In this document: piece by piece, positions 1 through 8,078 of the stretch | How the letters are laid out: every line of letters starts with the position of its first letter | Numbering within the stretch: position 1 is the stretch's first letter | Assembly (NCBI GenBank): GCA_019749805.1 | Contig: JAIEPH010000018.1 | Coordinates: 1 to 64,000, forward strand | Source of the DNA: Mycobacteriaceae bacterium | GTDB taxonomy: Bacteria; Actinomycetota; Actinomycetes; Mycobacteriales; Mycobacteriaceae | Reading direction: 5' to 3' | DNA length: 64,000 nt | Notes under the pieces: generated by a model | The model's database searches: none | What the model was told of the DNA's origin: nothing | What the model saw: the letters and a program-made list of their open reading frames with translations, nothing else | Translations under genes and position numbers: made by a program

Positions 1-47
1 GCGGACGGCAACAACCGGTTGATTCATCAGATGAAAACGGCGACATT

Positions 48-77
48 TTTCATGGATAATAACGATTATCCATGAAA
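48..77. other. Xer/dif-like recombination site (two 12-bp arms, 6-bp spacer)
   Basis: The sequence reads TTTCATGGATAA, then TAACGA, then TTATCCATGAAA. The 12-bp arms are perfectly inverted around a 6-bp spacer, and the inner ends ATAA/TTAT match the inner ends of XerC/XerD arms in dif sites. A plasmid multimer-resolution site or a phage/element attachment site would look like this. A plain repressor operator is the alternative. No recombinase gene lies beside it in the window. Confidence 0.45.
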
Positions 78-726
78 TGGGAGGGAATACGCTGGCGGAC
101 AGCATTATTGGTGGCGAGAGCTGTTGGACCACCAGCAAGCCGTTCAATGACGATGTCGAGCCGCCGTCAGTACGACATGAAGAATGTCACGCCGGCCAAC
201 GCCACGACGGCTCGGCTTGACCGTCCTGACGGCGCCAGCCTTTTCACTGACTCATCAACACACACGATCACCTGGACCACCACCGCCCCACCACACTTGC
301 GAGAAGGGCGATTGCCAGGCCCACACGGCCGGGGGGGTCTGTTTCGTCACAGTGACGTATCGGACTCGAATCACTTAGTCCCGCAAGCCATTTCGCAAAA
401 AGCAACTGCTGGCTCGATTTGGCGCAGCCGAGCCGCGGCGCACAGCATCGCTACGAGCAGCTACACCAACGGCTTCTTTACGCTCTCGATACCGCTACTG
501 GCGCGGCCGGCGACGACAGCTCTCGCGCCCGGACTGGCGCTCTGGAAGCTGCTCCACCACGCATGCCTACTGGTTGACCATAATCTATGTTATCGGCGAA
601 ACCGGTTGTGTCACAAGCATATTGAAGCAACCGCGCTTAGACTTCTGCCAGAGTTTCGTCTGTCATACGTCCGATACGGGAATGCGTCCCAGCGATCCGG
701 AAGCCCTGCGCATGGAGCGCGCAACT

Positions 727-734
727 CAGATACC
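727..734. repeat. left target-site duplication of the IS
   Basis: CAGATACC occurs here and again at 2218-2225, directly abutting the two inverted-repeat ends of the insertion sequence. An 8-bp duplication is normal for IS256-family elements. Confidence 0.85.
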
Positions 735-2217
735 GAGAAATTGTCAAGACCTGTGGATCGGGGTTTTCAGGCGACCTCCGTTCCGGCTTGTTCGTTGCCG
801 TCTGAGGGCGGTTGCGGCGGGGTGATGTCGGTGGGCCGTTCAAGCAGTTTGCCTTTGTGGAAGACGGCGCCGGCACGGACGAGGGCGACCAGGTGTGGGG
901 CGTTGACGGCCCGCCACCGGGCCTGTGCGGCGTCGATCAGCTTGTAGGCCATGGCAATTCCGGCCGCGCGTGAGCCCGGTCCCTTGGTGACCTTGGTGCG
1001 CAGCCGCACGGTGGCGAAGGTGGATTCGATCGGGTTGGTCGTGCGTAGGTGGATCCAGTGCTCGGCGGGATAGTGGTAGAACTCCAGCAGCGTGTCGAGG
1101 TCATCGGTGATCTTGGCGACCGCCTTGGGATATTTGGCACCGAAGTCGACCTCGAAGGCCTTGGCCGCCACCTGGGCCTTGTCGATGTCCTCGGCGTTAT
1201 AGATGTCCTTGATCGCCGCCAACGCCGCCGGATGCGCGGATTTGGGCAGTGCAGCAAGCACATTGGCCTGCTTGTGAAACCAGCAGCGTTGCTCACGAGT
1301 CGCCGGGAAGACTTCCCGAACGGCCTTCCAGAAGCCCAGGGCACCATCGCCGACGGCCAGGACCGGAGCGGTCATGCCGCGCCGTTTACAGTCGCGCAGC
1401 AGATCAGCCCACGACTCGGTGGACTCCCGAAAGCCGTCGCTCAATGCGACCAGTTCCTTGCGGCCGTCAGCGCGCACCCCGATCATCACCAGCAGGCACA
1501 GCTTGGTCTGCTCCAGGCGAACCTTGAGGTGGATCCCGTCGACCCACAGGTAGACGTAGTCAGTGCCGGACAGATCCCGGCGACCAAACGCGGCGGCTTC
1601 GTCTTGCCACTGCGCCGTCAGCCGGGTGATCGTCGACGCCGACAACCCCGCGCCCGACCCGAGGAACTGCTCCAGGGCCGGGGTGAAGTCGCCGCTGGAC
1701 AGGCCATGCAGGTACAGCAGCGGCAGCACCTCGCTCATCTGCGGGGACTTGCGTGCCCACGCCGGCAGAATCGCCGAGGAAAACCGCTGCCGCTCACCGG
1801 AATCGGGGTCGACCCGGCGGTCATTGACCCGTGGCGCTTTGACCTCAACTGCCCCGGCCGCGGTCAGCACCTCGCGGGCTTCGTGATAGCCGTTGCGCAC
1901 CACCAGGCGGTGGCCGTTCTCATCGAGCTGGTCGGCGAACCGCTCCACATACGCGGCGACCTCAGCTTTCAGCGCCGCGGCCAGCATCTGGCGGGCCCCG
2001 TCGCGGACGATCTCATCGAGCAACGACCGCTGGCCGTCCGTCGTGTCGTTGGCCTCCCGGGCATCGTGAACTACGGTGAGCAAGGGCGTACCTTCCCAAC
2101 CAGCGCGCCAACGCCGGTCTTGATCAGAGCTACTGGACTTTCAGATCATCCTCGGGAAGGTGCGCCCACTTTCACGCCCCCTCACCGAGGCTCATCCACA
2201 GGTTCTGATCATTGCTC
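735..2217 (-). mobile_element. complete IS256-family insertion sequence (1,483 bp)
   Basis: The element is bounded by imperfect terminal inverted repeats of about 24 bp. The left end starts GAGAAATTGTCAAG and the right end, read inwards, starts GAGCAATGATCAGA. Both continue into ACCTGTGGAT, giving 19 of 24 positions identical. It is flanked by the duplication CAGATACC. It contains one transposase gene on the minus strand and no passenger genes. Intact gene, ends and duplication suggest a recent, still functional insertion. Confidence 0.9.
767..2083 (-). CDS. IS256-family transposase
   Basis: This 438-residue DDE transposase catalyses cut/copy-type movement of the surrounding IS. Visible catalytic landmarks are the first Asp in YLWVDGIHLK, the second Asp in AVGDGALGFW, the C/H motif CWFHKQANVL and the Glu in NPIESTFATVRLRTK. 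Length and order fit the IS256 group, which includes IS1081-like mycobacterial elements. The N-terminal part is helical and probably binds the terminal repeats. The gene fills almost the entire element, with about 130 bp left at its 5' side for promoter and inverted repeat. No frameshift or missing motif is seen, so it should be active. Confidence 0.95.
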   Translation of the reverse strand: MLTVVHDAREANDTTDGQRSLLDEIVRDGARQMLAAALKAEVAAYVERFADQLDENGHRLVVRNGYHEAREVLTAAGAVEVKAPRVNDRRVDPDSGERQRFSSAILPAWARKSPQMSEVLPLLYLHGLSSGDFTPALEQFLGSGAGLSASTITRLTAQWQDEAAAFGRRDLSGTDYVYLWVDGIHLKVRLEQTKLCLLVMIGVRADGRKELVALSDGFRESTESWADLLRDCKRRGMTAPVLAVGDGALGFWKAVREVFPATREQRCWFHKQANVLAALPKSAHPAALAAIKDIYNAEDIDKAQVAAKAFEVDFGAKYPKAVAKITDDLDTLLEFYHYPAEHWIHLRTTNPIESTFATVRLRTKVTKGPGSRAAGIAMAYKLIDAAQARWRAVNAPHLVALVRAGAVFHKGKLLERPTDITPPQPPSDGNEQAGTEVA

Positions 2218-2225
2218 CAGATACC
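2218..2225. repeat. right target-site duplication of the IS
   Basis: This is the second copy of CAGATACC, immediately outside the right inverted repeat. It matches 727-734. Confidence 0.85.
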
Positions 2226-2637
2226 AGCTATCCGATAGCCGCATCGGCCGCATCAGTTCGATGCCCGTTCGTGTCGGCACCGGCTGGTCTTTCCGCCTCG
2301 CAAAGGTGCTCCTCCGATCGGGTCGGTTGCCGTCGTGCTGGACCTACCGGTCGGAACGCGCACGTTTGGCCACGGGCGTGACGGCCGGCTTGCGCCCATT
2401 CCAGATCGGACAAATCGGCAGGCCGTGAAATCCCCTCTGACGCAACCTATCGAGGACGCGGCCACCCCGCCGCATTTCGCCACCGTGACGAATTGGACCC
2501 ACGGCGCTGCTGGTTCACGCTGCGCGAGGCGCTCGACTGACGCAAGTCGACTTGGCCGCCTAGATGTAGTTCGGCACTTCGACGAACTCGCTAGGCCCTG
2601 ATTTCAGCGCTAACGTCGCCTGAAGCCTGAGCGAAAA
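2226..2637. other. intergenic region without a convincing gene
   Basis: Short overlapping frames on both strands have no recognisable domain or ribosome site. This may be the remainder of the locus hit by the IS. I see no RNA gene or repeat in it. Confidence 0.4.
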
Positions 2638-3711
2638 TCATTCGGGATGCGCGTCTTGATATTGCTGCAGTGCGCGAGCGCCCCACAGCTCCACCCAGTC
2701 GACTGAGCCCATGACGGCTAGCTTCGTCTCCCCTAGCCACCTGGCGTGATCGCCTGGGAGCCTGACGCAGTCGTTCGAGTCGAGGTAAGCGCTGCGAAGC
2801 ATCGGTTGGGTGCGCACCGGCATGCGATCGAGGTGGTCTAACAGGGAGCGGTGGTCAGTCATCGCGATCCCATGGGCACGCCCGAAACGGCGTGCATTGG
2901 TTGTGTAACCCGTGGTCGACACCATCACGGCTAAGCTATTCGACGCAAAGGATGCTGAGGCGGTGCGCAGACCAAATAGACGCATTACTGGAGCAAGCCT
3001 CACGGGTTGTCGCGATTCGGATTGCTCTTTGCATTCGATCAATATCGTTCGCGGGCCGGTCGAAGTGTCCCATTCACATACCACGATGTCGACTTCGGCT
3101 CCCATGAGCCGTATTCGCTGCTGAACGTCAAAGCCTGCTCTCGTAAGGGCATCGATTAGATCGTCTTCGAGCTTCTTGCCACGGGCCTGCGGCGAAAGCT
3201 GAGATTGTGCCAGGGAAAGAGATTTGGCAACGCTAACCGGTTCGTCTTCGGCCGCGAGTTCAAACCAGGGAATCGAGTCTGCGTCACCGAGTAGCTGCCT
3301 GAATGGGTCTTCAACTTCGGCTGCCATCGGATTATCCATCGTGAGGTCACGCTCGCTCAGAAACTTGCGTCGCTTCTCCAGCAACGCCTGGACCTTCGCG
3401 CCGCTATACAAACCGGTCGTGCCAAACTCGTCATCCTTGATCGAAAACAAAACGGTCCGACCGTCATACGGATTCTGCCAGCCATAGTGCTTGGTACTCC
3501 GGATCTTCCTGGCTAGTTGCCGGGCAGCCTTCTCATCGACATGCTGCGGATCTACCTGGGTTAGGTCGACAAGTTGACGGCGGAGTTCGACTTGCTCTCC
3601 ATCGCTGTCGTCGAAGGTTGTCTCTGGTTGACGAAATGCATCCCCCCAATTCAGGGGCAGCTTGATGTCCAATCTCGGCGAGAGTCGACGGTTGTAAGTT
3701 CCGAGAAACAT
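2638..3711 (-). CDS. restriction-endonuclease-like protein (Mrr/PD-(D/E)xK fold)
   Basis: The protein has 357 residues. The central/C-terminal half (about residues 190-290) shows a PD-(D/E)xK nuclease core. It begins with a helix KKLEDDLIDALTRAGFD, continues with the Asp of GAEVDIVV, and has the ECK of ILIECKE on the next strand, as in Mrr-type type IV restriction enzymes. The N-terminal half is not recognised. A short GCAGGA ribosome site precedes the ATG. No methyltransferase partner is adjacent, which would fit a solitary modification-dependent nuclease. A DNA-repair role is possible. The family is moderately sure; the substrate is unknown. Confidence 0.65.
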   Translation of the reverse strand: MFLGTYNRRLSPRLDIKLPLNWGDAFRQPETTFDDSDGEQVELRRQLVDLTQVDPQHVDEKAARQLARKIRSTKHYGWQNPYDGRTVLFSIKDDEFGTTGLYSGAKVQALLEKRRKFLSERDLTMDNPMAAEVEDPFRQLLGDADSIPWFELAAEDEPVSVAKSLSLAQSQLSPQARGKKLEDDLIDALTRAGFDVQQRIRLMGAEVDIVVCEWDTSTGPRTILIECKEQSESRQPVRLAPVMRLFGLRTASASFASNSLAVMVSTTGYTTNARRFGRAHGIAMTDHRSLLDHLDRMPVRTQPMLRSAYLDSNDCVRLPGDHARWLGETKLAVMGSVDWVELWGARALQQYQDAHPE

Positions 3712-3827
3712 TTAGTCCTGCTGTCATGCCGATGACGTGAGCGCTGACGGGCTTGGCCTGCATCTTATCCTTGGCCACGCTCGTAACAGTGACGAATCGG
3801 ATCAGACGAGTCTCGCGATCTCGCTCG

Positions 3828-4163
3828 TCAGCCGAAGCGCCATCCTCGATCGACGAACAGCGGCACAAAATGCGGAGGAATGAACAGGCGATCCTCGGGC
3901 CGCGGTATGCGAAAGTAGTGCTGCGCCTGCAGAATAACGTCGTCGCTGCGGCTGAGGTCGATCACCGCACGGTCGGGCGCCTGGCGCCGGGCGAGGAAGC
4001 GGATCTCGAATGCCTCGAGTCGCAGCGGGTTGGTCTTCTCGAACACCCCCGTTTCGCCCGTACGCGCCCGCCCGGTGAAGTCACGCGCGCGGCGCAATGA
4101 TCCTGACGCATTGACCACATCGGGCGCGGTTCCCGGAGCGAACACGGCGTCCACAAGGTTCAC
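3828..4163 (-). CDS. hypothetical protein, downstream gene of a coupled pair
   Basis: This 111-residue protein is not recognised. The ATG overlaps the stop of the upstream gene in an ATGA arrangement (4160-4163), so the two are probably co-translated. The middle is rich in charged residues and ends with a hydrophobic/aromatic tail (FIPPHFVPLFVDRGWRF). There are no membrane segments or motifs. The overlap is the main evidence that it is real. Confidence 0.5.
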   Translation of the reverse strand: MNLVDAVFAPGTAPDVVNASGSLRRARDFTGRARTGETGVFEKTNPLRLEAFEIRFLARRQAPDRAVIDLSRSDDVILQAQHYFRIPRPEDRLFIPPHFVPLFVDRGWRFG

Positions 4164-4384
4164 GTTGCGGAAAGGATCAATGTTCGGCCTTGCTGAACGT
4201 CGATGTGTACGACGACGTCCGAGAACGTTCCGTCAGCATTTTGAAAGCCGCCGACCTTCACCTCCGCCGTATCGCCGCGGGTGTCGGATTCGAAATACCG
4301 GAATGTCGTGCCCTCGCTGGTCTCCCACGGATCGACTCGCTGCGCACCGTGCGGGAGTGGAACGTCCGGTTCGTCGGTGGCCAT
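4160..4384 (-). CDS. small hypothetical protein, upstream gene of a coupled pair
   Basis: The protein has 74 residues, starting MATDEPDVPLPHGAQRVDPW. A longer in-frame start exists at 4441, but the added 19 residues are signal-like only by chance and this ATG gives a compact acidic protein. It appears to be mostly beta (GTTFRYFESDTRG, SDVVVHIDVQQG), perhaps a small beta-sandwich. It lies head-to-head with the gene at 4456 across about 70 bp, and its stop overlaps the next start. Function unknown. Confidence 0.5.
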   Translation of the reverse strand: MATDEPDVPLPHGAQRVDPWETSEGTTFRYFESDTRGDTAEVKVGGFQNADGTFSDVVVHIDVQQGRTLILSAT

Positions 4385-4455
4385 GGCTCGAACTGTACAA
4401 GTCGTGGTAACCAGCCCGAGAGCACAGAATCGCGAACGCACCGCACAATGAGAGT

Positions 4456-4644
4456 GTGACCGACCCCAGCCAACCCAGCCGCCAAGTGCCGAAGCGCCGG
4501 CCTGCCGTTATCAAAGACCTGACGCTGCTGGTGCGGGTTCCCGGGCGGCCGGAATATATCCGGGCCTTCACCGCCGCTGAACGGGCCGAGGCCTCGGACT
4601 ACGCGGCTGCTACCGACGGAGTCATCGACGACCTGCCGGTCTAA
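4456..4644 (+). CDS. small hypothetical protein
   Basis: This 62-residue protein has a GTG start and is divergent from the pair at 3828-4384. A basic N-terminus (RQVPKRRPAVIKDLTLLVR) is followed by a short acidic helix (AAERAEASDYAAATDG). It resembles a short DNA- or protein-binding peptide, but no family is recognised. Confidence rests on the coding-like composition and the divergent arrangement. Confidence 0.45.
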   Translation: MTDPSQPSRQVPKRRPAVIKDLTLLVRVPGRPEYIRAFTAAERAEASDYAAATDGVIDDLPV

Positions 4645-4693
4645 GAATCCCCAGCTGTATACGGATGATGTGTGTGGTGTCCACCAGAGGACA

Positions 4694-5650
4694 TCATCGC
4701 CGCCACACGTGGACCTTTTCTCGGGGCGAAAACGGCGCGTCCTCAGGCCCCTTTACGTACGGCGCAATCCATTTCGGCTTGCGCTGACTGTTGCCGGGCC
4801 CGTGCGGCTGTTGGCGCCAAAATCCGTCCGGCCATCCCACCAGGAAACGCTTTTGATATTCGCGGCCGGACTTTCGGGCTTTAGAGCGCACGTCAGCTAA
4901 GGCGCGGCGCAGTTCAACCAGCGTGACGTTCGGCGGTTCTGGCCTTAGCGCCGGCTCGTCGGAGGTTTCACGTCGGCGCGGCTCCACCGCTCCTTTGATG
5001 TTGTGTGTCTCGGCGACCGCTGGCTGGCCCATGATGAGCCAGGCCGCGCCGACGACGGACACAAACTCGAATGCCTCCGGCGAGCCGACCACTTCGTCGG
5101 TGCGCGGTTCGTTGGGCCGCAGTACCAGAGTGTGCGCGCCCCACAACGGAGAGCTGACGCCGAAAGGCTCTAGCAGTTCAGGGTTTTTCGTCAACCGTGA
5201 TGCGGGAACGATCTGCATGATTCCGTCGGGGCTCGTCCACCACCACACCGCATCCCAAGGCACGTCCAGGGTGTATTTGAGAGCTTTGCCGTAGGGAACC
5301 GTGCCAGCTGGCTTGGCGAAGCACATGAATCCGTTCGGGGCTGGTGCGGCCGCCGCGGGCGTCCACTCTGGAAGAGCGGCAGAGGCATCGAGAGCGACAT
5401 CGACCATGTCGCGGGAAACCCAGTACAGCTTGGCACTGCGCATGGCCTCGTTTTCGGCGGCCATGGTGTCGATCGCGTCGGCGAGCTTGGACTGCAGCCG
5501 CTGCATCCGCCTGGCTGTGCGCTCATCGCCCGTCGCCTCCAGGCCCTTAGAGTGGTTGTGCACGGTCGTGTCGATGGCGTTGCACCACCTTCGACGGATC
5601 TCAGGCACACTTGTTGCCGCCCACGGCACTTCATGACGTTTGCGGCTCAC
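4694..5650 (-). CDS. conserved actinobacterial hypothetical protein with KVHVWRR-type C-terminus
   Basis: The protein has 318 residues. The GTG start at 5650 is chosen because GGAGAGGAG lies just upstream; the frame stays open further but has no better site. The middle is helical (about residues 30-80) followed by an alpha/beta section with WWWTSPDGIMQIVP. The C-terminus, about residues 255-318, contains KRFLVGWPDGFWRQQPHGPG and ends YVKGPEDAPFSPREKVHVWRR-like. I recall this tail in many plasmid and chromosomal hypothetical proteins of mycobacteria. Function unknown. Confidence 0.6.
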   Translation of the reverse strand: MSRKRHEVPWAATSVPEIRRRWCNAIDTTVHNHSKGLEATGDERTARRMQRLQSKLADAIDTMAAENEAMRSAKLYWVSRDMVDVALDASAALPEWTPAAAAPAPNGFMCFAKPAGTVPYGKALKYTLDVPWDAVWWWTSPDGIMQIVPASRLTKNPELLEPFGVSSPLWGAHTLVLRPNEPRTDEVVGSPEAFEFVSVVGAAWLIMGQPAVAETHNIKGAVEPRRRETSDEPALRPEPPNVTLVELRRALADVRSKARKSGREYQKRFLVGWPDGFWRQQPHGPGNSQRKPKWIAPYVKGPEDAPFSPREKVHVWRR

Positions 5651-5960
5651 TGTGTGGCTCCTCTCCCCGACTCTGGGTGGTCGTATCAGTCGGCGCGATG
5701 CACAGGGCGCGTTTTCTGCTATTCGACTGCATCGGCGATGGGTCGATTCTGCCTGCTTTGGCCTTGAGTCGGGCAGCCAGCCACGCGCCGACTTAGTGTC
5801 GGTCGGCGCTGACATACTGCTCTTCGAAAGGCCGAGCGTGGAGTGGACGTGCTGATATCGAACCTCCCGGGACCGTCACAGTCACGGGTTCCCGGTCGTG
5901 TGATCCGGATCATCACGCATCGATGGAACGCTTGTTCGAATCGAGAATGGAGGACCGTTC

Positions 5961-6707
5961 GTGTCTGACAATGACGTTCCTGAGCATCTGGTGAGCGTGG
6001 TGGGCGCTCTGCGAGCGCTTACCGTCGAGACCCGCACATCAGCCGAGCGCGAGGTGCGCGATCACCTCCTTGGCATGAGCACATTAGCGCTACGCGAGCT
6101 CGGCTTCACCGACGCCCATATTGCACGTGAGTTCGGCTGCAGTGCGCAGACCCTGAACACTTGCGTAAAAGGAATCGACTTTTGGTTGGATGAGCGCGCT
6201 GCCCGCTACCGAGAAATCCGTGACCGCTGGGATCGAGCCCGACGGAACGCCAGCCCCTGGTACCAACTGGATTCGGTCAGCGAGAGCTGTGACGTCGTTA
6301 CCCGCCACAACATCGAAACACCGGACTGGCCGCTGCGGATCGAGGCGCTCGACCTGCCGGCGGCCGAGATCGTCCATCAGCGCAGCGGCGAACGGATCGT
6401 CGTCTACTCGCTGCAGCGGTGGAAAGGCACACCATGCCCCACTGCCACCGACCCTGTCGCGTGGGACATGGTGGGCCGGTACCACATCGAGTTCATCAGC
6501 GCTGCCGGCGAACGAGGGTCCATAAGTCCTGAGTTGCTCGACCTACCGACGACACGGTTCGCCGGTAATGAGCCATCCCGAAGCCGCGGCAGCGACGGCT
6601 ACGGCGTCTTCCATCAAATCCTGCTGGCAATCCGCCGCCGCCACGGCGTGCTTCCCCCTTACAAGAACGCGTTTGGCCTCTTCCTCATACATCCGCACGC
6701 GAGTTGA
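5961..6707 (+). CDS. hypothetical protein with N-terminal helix-turn-helix-like segment
   Basis: The protein has 248 residues. The GTG start is preceded by GGAGG at good spacing. Residues about 45-75 (LRELGFTDAHIAREFGCSAQTLN) look like a helix-turn-helix. The remaining two thirds are an unrecognised mixed alpha/beta domain rich in Trp and Arg. It is flanked by a minus-strand gene on each side and stands alone. A sequence-specific DNA-binding role is possible but unproven. Confidence 0.5.
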   Translation: MSDNDVPEHLVSVVGALRALTVETRTSAEREVRDHLLGMSTLALRELGFTDAHIAREFGCSAQTLNTCVKGIDFWLDERAARYREIRDRWDRARRNASPWYQLDSVSESCDVVTRHNIETPDWPLRIEALDLPAAEIVHQRSGERIVVYSLQRWKGTPCPTATDPVAWDMVGRYHIEFISAAGERGSISPELLDLPTTRFAGNEPSRSRGSDGYGVFHQILLAIRRRHGVLPPYKNAFGLFLIHPHAS

Positions 6708-6759
6708 CCGGAATCGACCCAGCAGGGCCGCCCCACCAGGCCGCCCCAGCTGCCGGCTC

Positions 6760-7818
6760 TCAGCCAGGGGTGGCCGTCTTTGGGGGCGTGACTGGCTTTG
6801 GTGCCACGCTGATTGGCGACCTTGTCGCTGGCGTGCGGGTCACGCCGATTTCGGGTTCGCTCGTCTGAGACGGCCCGGTCTGGCGCGGCCAGTACTGCCG
6901 GGGTGGCGCCACGGGGTTGCGGGTGTCGGCCGCCGGCGGTGGCGGCGGTGGCGGTGCCGGCGGTCGGGGCCGGGACGTCGGGGCGCGGCTCGCGCTGGGC
7001 TGTGCGCTGGTTGACGCCTCTGGCGCAACGCTTGTCGGCGCATCGTGGCTGGTCTCCGCTGTTTGTCCAGTGAGCAGCAGCAGGCCGATCACGATGGTCA
7101 CGGCCGTGGTGACAATAAACGCGATGCTGGCCCGCCTGGTCCTATACCAGGGCCGCGCAGCCATCATCGAGCGCCAGTCGCGTGCGCTTGTAGGTCGATC
7201 CGGAGCCGGCCGGTCGCGCTCGACCCGCGGAGCGGGGGCGACCAGATACCCGCCGCGCTCCCCCATTTCACCTCCGCCCGGACCGGTGAAAAGCGCGGCA
7301 CCACCGACCCGGGCCGAGTCTCCGCGCCCACTGCCGGGCCAGGTGTGGCTACCTGATACCGGCGGGTCGGCGCGCGCCGCCGTGTTGTCGATGGACGGGA
7401 TGGAGGACGCCGCGCTGTGGGTATGGTCGTTGATGACGGCTTCTGTGATCGGTTCGATTTTGGCCGGATCCAGCACCTGATCGCGGCCGAGAGTCAGGTC
7501 GATGACGTAGGCCAACTCCACGGCCAGTCCGCGCATCCCCGGCCCCAGCCCCTGGTCGGGTTTTATCGCGTGTACGGCCACGATCTGGACCCACAGGAAC
7601 TCCCCGACCGCGTCGCGGCCGAGAAACTCCCGTTGGCAGCGGTCAGGGTTAAAGCCGGCAGGAAACCGGTACTTCACTGGTTCCTCGAGGCGCGCGCACC
7701 AGTACTCGCCACAACCCTGCGCATCGGTGAGGCAGCGCAGCGTTGTCGCGGACATCGGCAAGGCTGCGCGAAGCTCCTCCGGACCGCGTGCTGCGGTGCG
7801 GATGATGAACGTCGACAC
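6760..7818 (-). CDS. membrane-anchored protein with paralogous N-terminal domain and proline-rich tail
   Basis: The protein has 352 residues. The GTG start is preceded by GAGGGAGG. Residues 1-130 share a clear domain with the protein at 22692-23588: both start MSTF(I/V)IR and share STLRCLTD, EYWCARL/EFWCARL and the run around GMRGL, ELAYVIDLTLG. A linker follows, then one transmembrane helix at about residues 225-247 (SIAFIVTTAVTIVIGLLLLTG). The tail of about 100 residues is Pro/Ser/Thr-rich with a run of prolines. The topology suggests an N-terminal cytoplasmic domain and an outward tail. Function unknown. Confidence 0.65.
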   Translation of the reverse strand: MSTFIIRTAARGPEELRAALPMSATTLRCLTDAQGCGEYWCARLEEPVKYRFPAGFNPDRCQREFLGRDAVGEFLWVQIVAVHAIKPDQGLGPGMRGLAVELAYVIDLTLGRDQVLDPAKIEPITEAVINDHTHSAASSIPSIDNTAARADPPVSGSHTWPGSGRGDSARVGGAALFTGPGGGEMGERGGYLVAPAPRVERDRPAPDRPTSARDWRSMMAARPWYRTRRASIAFIVTTAVTIVIGLLLLTGQTAETSHDAPTSVAPEASTSAQPSASRAPTSRPRPPAPPPPPPPAADTRNPVAPPRQYWPRQTGPSQTSEPEIGVTRTPATRSPISVAPKPVTPPKTATPG

Positions 7819-8078
7819 GCTGTGCCCCTCCCTCTGTGTCGTGTCTCGTTTCAGATGTGGCGCATCAGGGTGGCGCCGGTGGCATCCTGCCCGATCGACA
7901 GCCGCGCCGATCCGATGGTCATTGGGTTGTGCTTGTTGACGATGTGTTCCGCTGTGTTGCTTGGCATCTCGGGACGTAAGCGGTCAATCGCGCTGATCTT
8001 GTAGTGATATTGAGCGGACGTATTCCGACTGCCGTCTCGAAACCACCGACCGGTGTCAGCCCACCCGTGCTCAACTCG

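Larger units (their letters stand above)
1..734. other. left-edge region without a convincing gene
   Basis: The open frames here have no recognisable domain, no good ribosome site and composition typical of antisense shadows. The only structure I see is the dyad at 48-77. The sequence continues across the IS insertion at 735. Whatever was interrupted could not be identified on either side, so an eroded gene cannot be excluded. Confidence 0.5.

Noticed and set aside
72..947. 291-residue plus-strand frame at the left edge
   Set aside because: It runs through the left end of the insertion sequence and lacks any domain or ribosome site; low-complexity shadow.
1049..2428. 459-residue plus-strand frame opposite the transposase
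   Set aside because: It is the antisense of the IS256-family transposase, which has all catalytic motifs.
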